The position numbers and the translations under genes are program-made. Positions 1-5,387 of a stretch of 6,478 bases of DNA are shown piece after piece. Under the pieces are notes generated by a model. It saw nothing but the letters and a program-made list of their open reading frames with translations. It did no database searches and was not told the DNA's origin. Source of the stretch: Gemmatimonadota bacterium (GTDB lineage: Bacteria; Gemmatimonadota; Gemmatimonadetes; Longimicrobiales; Gaopeijiaceae). Within the stretch, counting starts at the first letter, position 1; each line of letters starts with the position of its first letter. The stretch covers positions 1 through 6,478 of the forward strand of contig SKZC01000011.1 in assembly GCA_007127575.1 (NCBI GenBank). The letters run 5' to 3'.

Positions 1-152
1 ACGTTGGCACGCCCCCGGGCTCCCAGGGCCTCCCACCCGGGCTGTGCGGATCGAGATCGGGCCACAATCTCCTGGATCTGATCGATCGGGGTGACAGGCA
101 CTTCGCCGACCAGGTCACCAGTGGCGGGGTTGTGAGACTTCAGGAGTTCCAT
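1..152 (-). CDS. Aldehyde dehydrogenase family protein, N-terminal fragment (truncated by window edge)
   Basis: This is the first 50 codons of a protein that starts at the ATG at 152 and continues beyond base 1. The reading begins MELLKSHNPATGDLVGEVPV and continues with a helix rich in Ile, Val and Ala and the segment SAQPGWEALGARGRA. An NPATG(D/E) opening followed by a G-E-V-P/V strand and an 'AQ-x-W' helix is the hallmark N-terminus of NAD(P)-dependent aldehyde dehydrogenases, which oxidise aldehydes to carboxylates in the cytoplasm. A Shine-Dalgarno-like AGGTGA (plus-strand 160-165) lies 7 bases before the ATG and supports this start. The Rossmann fold, catalytic Cys and Glu lie outside the window, so the substrate class (succinate semialdehyde, betaine aldehyde or other) cannot be told. 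It lies 246 bases downstream of the sulfurtransferase gene on the same strand, so co-transcription is possible but not shown. Confidence 0.8.
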   Translation of the reverse strand, partial: MELLKSHNPATGDLVGEVPVTPIDQIQEIVARSRSAQPGWEALGARGRAN

Positions 153-250
153 GGGTCGGTCACCTGATCTTTGGTGAGTCGCTGCGGCGAGGTTCGGGGA
201 ATCGGGCGCCGCAAGGGTGAGCAGGGCGAATGTATCGTTCGCCCCCGACG

Positions 251-280
251 GCGAGCAAACGGGACCTTCTCGGTCCTCGC
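251..280. repeat. Imperfect hairpin-forming dyad in the sulfurtransferase/aldehyde dehydrogenase gap
   Basis: In the 246-base gap between the sulfurtransferase stop and the aldehyde dehydrogenase start, GGACC (262-266) and GGTCC (272-276) form a short stem with a 5-base loop. GCGAG (251-255) can pair with CTCGC (276-280) outside it, using C276 in place of the innermost stem pair and leaving a one-sided bulge. There is no T-run on either side, so an intrinsic terminator is not supported. It could be an operator, a leader structure or chance in GC-rich DNA. I see no credible gene in the rest of this gap. Confidence 0.25.
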
Positions 281-398
281 TGTCTCAAAAGGGGTGAGCA
301 TAGACTGATCGGGAGGCGCTGGCACTCCCGGCGACCCGGCTGGCTGGTTTGGCTGTGCGCGCAGGTGGACCGGTGGCGGACCCTGGCCCTCCGGTTCC

Positions 399-1256
399 TC
401 AGCCGCGGGCGGCCCAGGCCTCCCAGGAGCCGTCGAAGACGGCCACGTTCCGGTTCCCCAGCAGCAACAGGACGAACGCAGCGGCACTGGCGCCCACGCC
501 GAGGCTGCAGGAAGTGACCGTGGGCGCGGCAGAGTCAATCCCGGCCCCTTCGACGACGTGCCGCAGCTCGTCGAGGGGAAGGAGCCGCCCGTCGTCCCGG
601 ATCACCGCGGCCGAGGGCAGGTTCGTCGAGCCCTCGATCCGACCGGGCTTCCCGCGAGCAGGCGAGTCGAGGTCGTGGATGTGGAAGAAGTCGTTTTCGC
701 CGGCGTAGATCGCCGGCGGCCGGGCGTCGACGAGCTGCACCCCGTCCTCAAGGTCCCGCTCGACCTGGGCCAGGTCCCGCAGCATGGCAGGGTTCGGCCG
801 GGCCTCGAAGGTCCCGGGCTCGACCTCGGGGACCGCGGTGGTCAGCGGGCGGCCCTGGGCCTTCCAAACCGAGAGTCCACCGTCGAGAATCGAGACCCGC
901 TCGTGACCGAACCTACGGAACAGCCAGAGGGCCCGCGCCGCGCCCGAGAAGAGCCCCTGGCTGTAGAGGACCAGATGCTCGTCGGTGATCCCCAGTTCGC
1001 GGGCGTAGGCCTGGAACACCTCGGAGGAGCACACGGTGTCGTGGAGCGGGCTGTCGGGATCGGTGACCCGACGGAAGTCGAAGAAGCGTGCGCCGGGGAG
1101 GTGCCCGGTCGCATACCCGGCGGCCGGGCTCTTCGGCCCTTCGTAGCTCAGAGCCCAGGTCGCGTCGATGACGACGGGTGGAGCGTCGCCCTCGAGGGCG
1201 GCGGCGAGCTCGCCGGGGCTGACGAGGGGACCAAGAATGGGTGGGGAGCCGGACAT
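399..1256 (-). CDS. Two-domain sulfurtransferase (rhodanese / 3-mercaptopyruvate sulfurtransferase family)
   Basis: The product is 285 aa, the usual size of tandem-rhodanese enzymes, which move sulfane sulfur from thiosulfate or 3-mercaptopyruvate to cyanide or thiol acceptors in the cytoplasm. Domain 1 (about 12-140) is the inactive structural half: VVIDATW at 28-34, GHLPGARFFD at 51-60, LVLYSQGLFSGAARALWLFRRFGH at 95-118 and ILDGGLSVWKAQGRP at 123-137. Domain 2 (about 155-285) has LVDARP (175-180), NLPSA (212-216) and the active-site loop CSLGVG starting at Cys250, and ends with the family signature VAVFDGSWEAW (271-281). The catalytic Cys is present. The loop differs from the textbook CRKGVT (thiosulfate type) and CGSGVT (mercaptopyruvate type), so the donor is uncertain. 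The ATG at 1256 is preferred because AGGAGG (plus-strand 1261-1266) lies 4 bases upstream. The frame stays open to 1358, but that extension does not look like family sequence. No signal peptide is seen. Confidence 0.9.
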   Translation of the reverse strand: MSGSPPILGPLVSPGELAAALEGDAPPVVIDATWALSYEGPKSPAAGYATGHLPGARFFDFRRVTDPDSPLHDTVCSSEVFQAYARELGITDEHLVLYSQGLFSGAARALWLFRRFGHERVSILDGGLSVWKAQGRPLTTAVPEVEPGTFEARPNPAMLRDLAQVERDLEDGVQLVDARPPAIYAGENDFFHIHDLDSPARGKPGRIEGSTNLPSAAVIRDDGRLLPLDELRHVVEGAGIDSAAPTVTSCSLGVGASAAAFVLLLLGNRNVAVFDGSWEAWAARG

Positions 1257-1435
1257 GGGACCTCCTGAGCTGGTAGTACTCGGAGCACGAAATGGGTTGC
1301 ATGACCGGCACCTCGTGTCCTTGTCTCGGGTCGGCGAGGCCGCCCCTCGGCTCCGCACGCCGTTGCATCACGCCATACGGTGTTACACCTCGTCGCAATG
1401 GCGCAAGGCTACTACTCTTCGGCGCGCCTTGCCCG

Positions 1436-1452
1436 ACCCACCGGCGGTGGGT
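1436..1452. repeat. Perfect 7-bp dyad between the CheR-like and sulfurtransferase genes
   Basis: ACCCACC (1436-1442) and GGTGGGT (1446-1452) are perfect inverted repeats around the 3-base centre GGC. The element lies 64 bases past the stop of the minus-strand CheR-like gene and about 180 bases upstream of the sulfurtransferase ATG. On the minus strand it is followed by CGGGCAAGG rather than a T-run, so it is not a canonical Rho-independent terminator. A weaker pair, GCAAGG (1403-1408) with CCTTGC (1427-1432), lies next to it. The surrounding gap (1257-1516) holds no gene that I can support. The element may be an operator or part of a transcript end. Confidence 0.35.
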
Positions 1453-1516
1453 GCTCGGCGGCTCTACGCACCTTTTCCTGTGACCGGGCCATGACTCCCA
1501 CCCGGACCCCCTTGTC

Positions 1517-2317
1517 TCAGAGCCTTCGAAACACTGGTTCCGAGGCGGACCAGGGCTCCAGCGGCCACGGCCCGTCCGGGATGCGCTCATGGCTTCCCAG
1601 AACCAGAGCTCCCCCCACTTCCAGGTGCTGGAGCAGCACCGACAGGATGCGTCGCTGTTCCTCCTCCGCAAAGTACGTGAAGGCCAGGTTTCGACAGAGG
1701 ATCAGGTGGAAGGCCCCCTCCGGCGCCTCCCTTCGGAGGTCCTGCTCCTGAAATGAGACCGTGCCCTGCAGCTCATCCCGAAGTCGATACTCTTCGCCCA
1801 CAGGCTCGAACGCCTTCTCCACTTCCTGGGGCTCCAGGTCCCGGAGCGCTCCGGCGGGGTAGAGGCCTTGCCGGGCCCTTCGGAGAACCGCGGGGTCCAC
1901 ATCGGTGGCCAGAACCTCCAGACGGGTCTTAGGAAAGCGTGCCTGCGGTTCCTGTCGCCACAAGATCACCAAGGAGTAGGGCTCCTCGCCGGAAGCGCAC
2001 CCCGCCGACCATGCTCGTACCGTCCCTCTACCGCGTGCCAGCCCCGGCAGCACCTGGCCGCCCAAAAACTCAAAGACCCCGCGGTCCCGAAAGAACCGGG
2101 AGATGGTGACCCGGCAGAGGATGGCCAGACGACCCCATTCCTCCGGGTCAGTGGCCAGATGTTCCCGGTAGGCTTCCACCCCAGGCACTCCCAACTCGGC
2201 CATCCGGTCCCGGATACGCCGACAGACTTGGCGTCGAACCCGGCGAAAGCCCGGCCACCGCATTCCGATCCGAGGAAGCGCCCATTGGAGGAACGCGGTA
2301 CACTGGTCGTCGTTCAT
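1517..2317 (-). CDS. CheR-family SAM-dependent protein methyltransferase (orphan)
   Basis: The product is 266 aa from the ATG at 2317; a TTG lies directly before it at 2320. CheR enzymes methylate glutamates of chemoreceptors in the cytoplasm using S-adenosylmethionine. An N-terminal helical domain with the basic stretch RRVRRQVCRRIRDRM (about 25-39) leads to TISRFFRD (71-78). The catalytic domain follows: the SAM-binding motif AWSAGCASGEEPYS (102-115), ATDVDPAVLRRARQGLY (137-153, acidic ribose-binding region), and LILCRN (205-210), then a C-terminal part with GGALVLGSHE (235-244) and a final VFRR. All CheR landmarks are present and the length is close to the E. coli enzyme (about 286 aa). 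Where classical CheR reads CRNVLIYF, this one reads CRNLAFTYF, one residue longer. No receptor, CheB, CheA or CheW gene is nearby, so the target may not be a chemoreceptor. The ribosome binding site is poor, and a strong hairpin lies just upstream. Confidence 0.85.
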   Translation of the reverse strand: MNDDQCTAFLQWALPRIGMRWPGFRRVRRQVCRRIRDRMAELGVPGVEAYREHLATDPEEWGRLAILCRVTISRFFRDRGVFEFLGGQVLPGLARGRGTVRAWSAGCASGEEPYSLVILWRQEPQARFPKTRLEVLATDVDPAVLRRARQGLYPAGALRDLEPQEVEKAFEPVGEEYRLRDELQGTVSFQEQDLRREAPEGAFHLILCRNLAFTYFAEEEQRRILSVLLQHLEVGGALVLGSHERIPDGPWPLEPWSASEPVFRRL

Positions 2318-2328
2318 CAAAAGGGAGC

Positions 2329-2363
2329 GCCCCTGGGCCGGCGACGCCGTCCGACCCAGGGGC
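2329..2363 (-). terminator. Strong intercistronic hairpin, possible terminator or attenuator
   Basis: GCCCCTGGG (2329-2337) and CCCAGGGGC (2355-2363) form a perfect 9-bp stem. Within the 17-base loop, CGGC (2339-2342) and GCCG (2346-2349) can form a second small stem. The element fills most of the 53-base gap between the lipoprotein stop and the ATG of the CheR-like gene. In minus-strand RNA the stem is followed by GCTCCCUUUU, so the U-run is short and set off by six bases, weaker than a standard intrinsic terminator. The 3' arm ends only 11 bases before the ATG, so the structure could also hide the ribosome entry site of the CheR-like gene. The fold is read by eye. Confidence 0.45.
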
Positions 2364-2370
2364 CGGGGCG

Positions 2371-2961
2371 TCAGCTACAGGTGAGCGTGTACGTGGCCAC
2401 CTTCTCTTCGCCTGTAGCCGTACGGTAGCGGAGGGTATGGACGCCTCGAAAGCTCCGGTGCGGGTTGAGCCAGATGAAGCGAGTCGCGGTTCGGGTCTCC
2501 CCCGAACCGATCCTGTTTGTAAAGAACCGATCAGCATCCAGACCCGTGGACGAGAACTCCCGGTCTCCCACCCCTGAGATGATCTGGCCACTCAGCCCAC
2601 GCCAACCTAATGTGAGGTCTAGCAGAACCACCTCGTCGGTGGACCGTCCGCCGGTAACCCGAGCGTCCAATGTGTAGTCGCATCGGATGCGGTGGTCCGA
2701 ACCCTCTCCCTGAAGGGCCGAGGTCACCTGACCGGGACCTGATAGAACCAGCTCCATCTCCGGAACGGGGGCTGCCGGGTCACTGTCACTACAGCCACTG
2801 AGGAAGAGTGTCGCGGGGAGCAGCCAGAACAGGGCCGGGCGACGGAGCGGCGGAGAGGGGGCGTGACGGAGGATCGGGGAGCAGGAACACGGATGGGTCG
2901 TGCGACTGGACGGATCATGGCAACCTCCAGGCTTGGGTGAGAGCCTGCCGTCCTCGGGCAT
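2371..2961 (-). CDS. Putative lipoprotein of unknown function; 5' end probably frameshifted
   Basis: This frame encodes a hydrophobic stretch ALFWLLPATLFLSGC whose LSGC is a good lipobox, with the lipidated Cys encoded at 2791-2793. The mature part is about 140 aa: an acidic linker (SDSDPAAPVPE), then beta-rich sequence with two Cys (in IRCDY and at the end, LTCS) that could form a disulfide after export. This points to a small envelope-anchored beta-sandwich-like protein. I recognise no family. The only in-frame ATG near the signal is at 2961, giving 196 aa with an implausibly long 42-residue region before the hydrophobic core and no good ribosome binding site. The frame can extend to 3102, but that sequence is Pro/Cys-rich and does not look coding. 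A well-placed GGAGG and ATG at 2918 lie in another frame, where the Arg-rich start MIRPVARPIRVPAPR would be a normal n-region. One missing base between about 2830 and 2880 would join the two. Confidence 0.6.
   Translation of the reverse strand: MPEDGRLSPKPGGCHDPSSRTTHPCSCSPILRHAPSPPLRRPALFWLLPATLFLSGCSDSDPAAPVPEMELVLSGPGQVTSALQGEGSDHRIRCDYTLDARVTGGRSTDEVVLLDLTLGWRGLSGQIISGVGDREFSSTGLDADRFFTNRIGSGETRTATRFIWLNPHRSFRGVHTLRYRTATGEEKVATYTLTCS
2924..2928 (-). promoter_or_regulatory. Ribosome binding site in front of an out-of-frame ATG (2918) of the lipoprotein gene
   Basis: On the minus strand GGAGG sits 5 bases before the ATG at 2918-2916. This is the best Shine-Dalgarno and start pair in the region. 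The frame it opens gives 64 residues, begins with an Arg-rich segment typical of a signal-peptide n-region, and ends at 2724 without a hydrophobic core. The hydrophobic core and lipobox lie in the neighbouring frame from about 2835 onwards. The site therefore probably marks the true translation start of the lipoprotein, either in an undisrupted allele or if the assembly has lost a base. Confidence 0.55.
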
Positions 2962-3075
2962 GGATGGCGTACACCGAGGTGGAGGAGGGTTGCGGCAGGC
3001 GCCTGGGCCGCAGGGGGCTTGGGACCCTTTCGCGACCTGTGCCCATAGATGGGGTTTGCCCACGGTGATTTCAAT

Positions 3076-3122
3076 GAGGTTCGACCTCCACGTTTCCGTC
3101 ATCTCCGTTGAGGTGCCACCTC
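3076..3122. repeat. Two tandem dyads GAGGT-N3-ACCTC upstream of the amidohydrolase
   Basis: GAGGT-TCG-ACCTC at 3076-3088 and GAGGT-GCC-ACCTC at 3110-3122 are perfect 5-bp inverted repeats with identical half-sites, each preceded by T, with centres 34 bases apart. They lie in the divergent region between the lipoprotein and the amidohydrolase, about 20 to 65 bases before the amidohydrolase ATG. Identical arms with different centres suit a pair of operator sites for a dimeric repressor, or paired RNA hairpins in the leader. I see no clear -35/-10 pair with which to place them relative to transcription. Confidence 0.5.
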
Positions 3123-3138
3123 TCGAAAGGAGTCGAGA
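3121..3138 (+). promoter_or_regulatory. Hairpin presenting the amidohydrolase Shine-Dalgarno in its loop
   Basis: TCTCGA (3121-3126) and TCGAGA (3133-3138) are perfect 6-bp inverted repeats. The 6-base loop between them (3127-3132) is AAGGAG, the Shine-Dalgarno of the amidohydrolase, 9 bases before its ATG. The first two bases of the stem (3121-3122) are also the last two of the second GAGGT/ACCTC dyad, so in RNA the two hairpins compete at that edge. Looping may expose the site to ribosomes or bring it nearer the ATG, while stabilising factors could hide it. Regulation is inferred; the base pairing is directly visible. Confidence 0.5.
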
Positions 3139-3141
3139 CCC

Positions 3142-4446
3142 ATGAAGGTTCCCTCGTCGCTCCGCCGCTTCCGCCTACTCGGGACCGATGGCCTTCCGCC
3201 GGGGAGCGTTCGCTCCAGGGCCCTTCGGGTGCTTTTCACGGCTTTGGCCCTCCTCGTGGGCCTGGCCTGGACGGGCCGGGAAGCGGTGGCCCAGACCAGT
3301 CAGGCCTTCGTAGGCGCTCGGGTCTTCGATGGGACCGGGGCCCCGGTGGTGAACGACGGAGTCGTGGTGGTCCAGGACGGCCGGATCGTCCAGGTGGGGC
3401 CGGCGGACCAGGTGGAAGTTCCCGATGGGATCGAGGTGGTGGATCTGGAGGGGCGGTGGGTTCTTCCGGGCCTCATCAACGCCCACGGCCACGTCAACGC
3501 ATCCGGCGACCGGAGCTCCATCGCCGAGCAGTTGGAGATCTATGCCCACTACGGGATCACCACGGTGGTGAGCCTGGGCGACGACATGGAGCGAGCCGAC
3601 GGAAGCCCTTGGAGCCCCGAGCTGTCCCGGGCTCGCCTCTTCGTCTCCGGACCCAGCCTTCGGCCCGGCTCCCCCGCCGAGGCGTCCGGATACGTCGCCC
3701 AGGTGGCGGACGGGGGTGCGGACTGGGTGAAGATGCACGTGAACGACGGAGGCGGGCGGGACAGCTACCCCCAGGTCATCGCCGCGGCCCGGGAGAGGGG
3801 GCTTCCGGCAGCCATCCACATCGAACAGTTGGCCGACGCCAAGGGCGTCTTGGAGGCCGGTGCCTCCCTCCTGGCCCATAGCGTCCGGGATGAACCGGTA
3901 GATCAAGAGCTCATCGACATGATGCTGGAGCGGGACGTGTGCCTCACCCCAACCCTGACCCGGGAGCTTTCCACATTCGTCTATGCGGAGCGGCCGGACT
4001 TTTTCGATGATCCCTTCTTCCTGGAGCGGTCGGCGCCGGCCGATATCGAGGGATTCCTCACCCCCCAACGGCAGGCACAGGCCGAGAGTTCGGGGGCGCA
4101 GTACTGGCGAGAGGCCCTTCCCCTGGCCAAGGAGAACATGGTTCGATTGCACGAGGCCGGAGTGGGGATCGCCATGGGGACGGACACGGGGCCCAGTGGT
4201 CGCTTCCAGGGGTACTTCGAGCACCTGGAGCTGGAGATGATGGTGGATGGTGGGATGACCCCCGGGGACGTTTTGGCCTCCGCCACTGGCACGGCTGCAC
4301 GGTGCATGGGACTGGCCGGGGAGGTAGGAACCCTGGAGCCGGGGGCGTGGGCGGATCTCCTGGTTGTGGAGGCCGATCCCACCCAGGACATCCTGGCGGC
4401 CCGGGAGATCTACGGCGTATGGATCGGCGGCCGGCGGATGCGGTAG
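3142..4446 (+). CDS. Secreted metal-dependent amidohydrolase (imidazolonepropionase-like family)
   Basis: The product is 434 aa. It has a basic n-region with Arg-rich patches, a hydrophobic core VLFTALALLVGLAW (30-43) and an AVA cleavage motif ending at residue 50, so it is probably exported by Sec to the periplasm. The mature enzyme starts with the small beta-sandwich typical of composite-domain amidohydrolases (GARVFDGTG, 58-66). The barrel carries a full candidate metal-ligand set: HGH (His115, His117), Lys197 in DWVKMHV as likely carboxylated bridging lysine, His226 (AIHIEQ), His246 (LLAHS) and the catalytic Asp348 in GTDTG. The C-terminal PGAWADLLVVEADP returns to the sandwich. Such enzymes cleave C-N bonds in amides, cyclic amides or X-Pro-type dipeptides; the sequence does not reveal the substrate. 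AAGGAG lies 9 bases before the ATG, within the loop of a hairpin. No other in-frame start would keep the signal peptide. It converges with the barrel gene. Confidence 0.88.
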   Translation: MKVPSSLRRFRLLGTDGLPPGSVRSRALRVLFTALALLVGLAWTGREAVAQTSQAFVGARVFDGTGAPVVNDGVVVVQDGRIVQVGPADQVEVPDGIEVVDLEGRWVLPGLINAHGHVNASGDRSSIAEQLEIYAHYGITTVVSLGDDMERADGSPWSPELSRARLFVSGPSLRPGSPAEASGYVAQVADGGADWVKMHVNDGGGRDSYPQVIAAARERGLPAAIHIEQLADAKGVLEAGASLLAHSVRDEPVDQELIDMMLERDVCLTPTLTRELSTFVYAERPDFFDDPFFLERSAPADIEGFLTPQRQAQAESSGAQYWREALPLAKENMVRLHEAGVGIAMGTDTGPSGRFQGYFEHLELEMMVDGGMTPGDVLASATGTAARCMGLAGEVGTLEPGAWADLLVVEADPTQDILAAREIYGVWIGGRRMR

Positions 4447-4460
4447 TCCAGTTCGGCGGA

Positions 4461-4476
4461 GGCGGCCCCTACCGCC
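4461..4476. terminator. Short GC hairpin at the convergent gene ends, doubtful terminator
   Basis: GGCGG (4461-4465) and CCGCC (4472-4476) pair around a 6-base loop between the amidohydrolase stop (4444-4446) and the minus-strand barrel gene, whose stop (4469-4471) lies in the loop. Its position between two converging genes fits a shared transcript end. The stem is only 5 bp and no T-run follows on either strand, so intrinsic termination is doubtful. Confidence 0.25.
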
Positions 4477-5269
4477 GCCACTCCAGGGAGATCAGGGCGT
4501 AGTGGAGCCAAGCAAAGGTGTAAACATCCGTCACGTCGGCTCCCCCTTCCACCGTCCGGTACCCGGCGTGGACGGACCACCGGTTCCCAAGGTCGTGTCC
4601 CACCGTCAGCGCCGCATCCACGGCCCGACCCGGTCCTCCGGCCAGCGCGTCGGCGTCCAACGTGATGCGCCATGTGGGGAGGACCCGCCATTCGCCCGCG
4701 AGATGAAGGAGAGGCACGACTCCCAGGTCGGTCTTCCGGCTCCGTTTCCCCTCCTGCTCCAGAGAGATCACGGCATCTCGCACCTTGGCGGTGAACCCCA
4801 CCCAGGCGCGGGTCCGGTTGCCTGCGTGAAGGCGATAGCGGTACGAGAGTCGGTACGAGTTGAACGTGTACGTGGCTGTCAGGGGAGTGTGGGTCCCAAA
4901 GGTCGCCCCCGCGAAGGAGAGTTCCCGGTCCGCCAACCCTCGTTCCGTGAGCGAGAACGGCGCGAAGAGGAGACGGAGGCCGTGTCGGGGACTCGGGTTC
5001 CAACCCAGGTAAAGGCGGCCCGCCGGCCACGCTCCACTGCCGGCGAGGTCGTAGAGGGAGAAGCGAGTGGCCGTGCCATCGTTGGGTATCTCCACGTCAT
5101 TGTAGCTCTGCCAGGCGGGGCCGGCCTCCAGCTCCACGACCCAAGTGGCCTCCTGGGCCGCCAGGCCGGACGGGAGGAGGAGCACCGCCAGGACCACCAC
5201 CCCAACCACCTGAACGAAAGGTCCTTGTACGCCCGCTCCTCTGGACCCAGGCTTCTCCGTTCTTCCCAT
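4469..5269 (-). CDS. Putative outer-membrane beta-barrel protein of unknown function
   Basis: The product is 266 aa from the ATG at 5269. It has a short basic start (MGRTEKPGSRG), a hydrophobic core VVGVVVLAVLLLPSG (21-35) and a signal-peptidase-like LAAQ near 37-40, followed by a mature part starting EATWVVELEAG. The mature chain is a run of alternating polar and aromatic/aliphatic strands, for example GRLYLGW (84-90), YRLSYRYRLHAG (139-150), TRAWVGFTAKVRDAVISLEQE (153-173), WSVHAGYRTVEGGA (231-244) and a closing ALISLEWRR. This is the pattern of an 8- to 12-stranded outer-membrane barrel. The last residue is Arg rather than the usual aromatic, although Trp sits two before it. I do not recognise a named family. 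AGGAG (plus-strand 5281-5285) lies 11 bases before the ATG. The frame stays open upstream to 5461, but that would overlap the conserved gene on the other strand and place the signal core about 85 residues in, so the shorter start is chosen. Confidence 0.7.
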   Translation of the reverse strand: MGRTEKPGSRGAGVQGPFVQVVGVVVLAVLLLPSGLAAQEATWVVELEAGPAWQSYNDVEIPNDGTATRFSLYDLAGSGAWPAGRLYLGWNPSPRHGLRLLFAPFSLTERGLADRELSFAGATFGTHTPLTATYTFNSYRLSYRYRLHAGNRTRAWVGFTAKVRDAVISLEQEGKRSRKTDLGVVPLLHLAGEWRVLPTWRITLDADALAGGPGRAVDAALTVGHDLGNRWSVHAGYRTVEGGADVTDVYTFAWLHYALISLEWRR

Positions 5270-5387
5270 GCTCTTCGTGGCTCCTGGGCTCTTCCCGTTC
5301 CTCCCTCCCCGTGCCCGTGCTACCCGTCTCGTCGTACCATGTCCCCACCGGTGCCCAGAAGCGAAGCTCGTTCCAAGGGAGGACTCC

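Noticed and set aside
558..1268. 236-codon plus-strand open frame opposite the sulfurtransferase gene
   Set aside because: It is antisense to a strong two-domain rhodanese match and shows no recognisable motif.
1257..1358. N-terminal extension of the sulfurtransferase to 1358
   Set aside because: The extra 34 residues are Arg/Ser/Thr-rich with no family resemblance, while the ATG at 1256 has AGGAGG directly upstream.
3076..3088. GGTTCGA resembling a tRNA T-arm
   Set aside because: The loop is only 3 bases in a 5-bp dyad, and no acceptor, D or anticodon arm is found at the right distance. It is explained by the GAGGT/ACCTC dyad.
2962..3102. Extension of the lipoprotein frame to an ATG at 3102
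   Set aside because: The added residues are Pro/Cys/Gly-rich with no pattern, and would put the hydrophobic core about 90 residues from the start.
3175..4224. Long open frame (349 codons) on the minus strand inside the amidohydrolase gene
   Set aside because: It is antisense to a clearly recognisable enzyme with all metal ligands. It is His/Pro/Gly-rich without any family signature, as expected from a complementary frame in GC-rich DNA.
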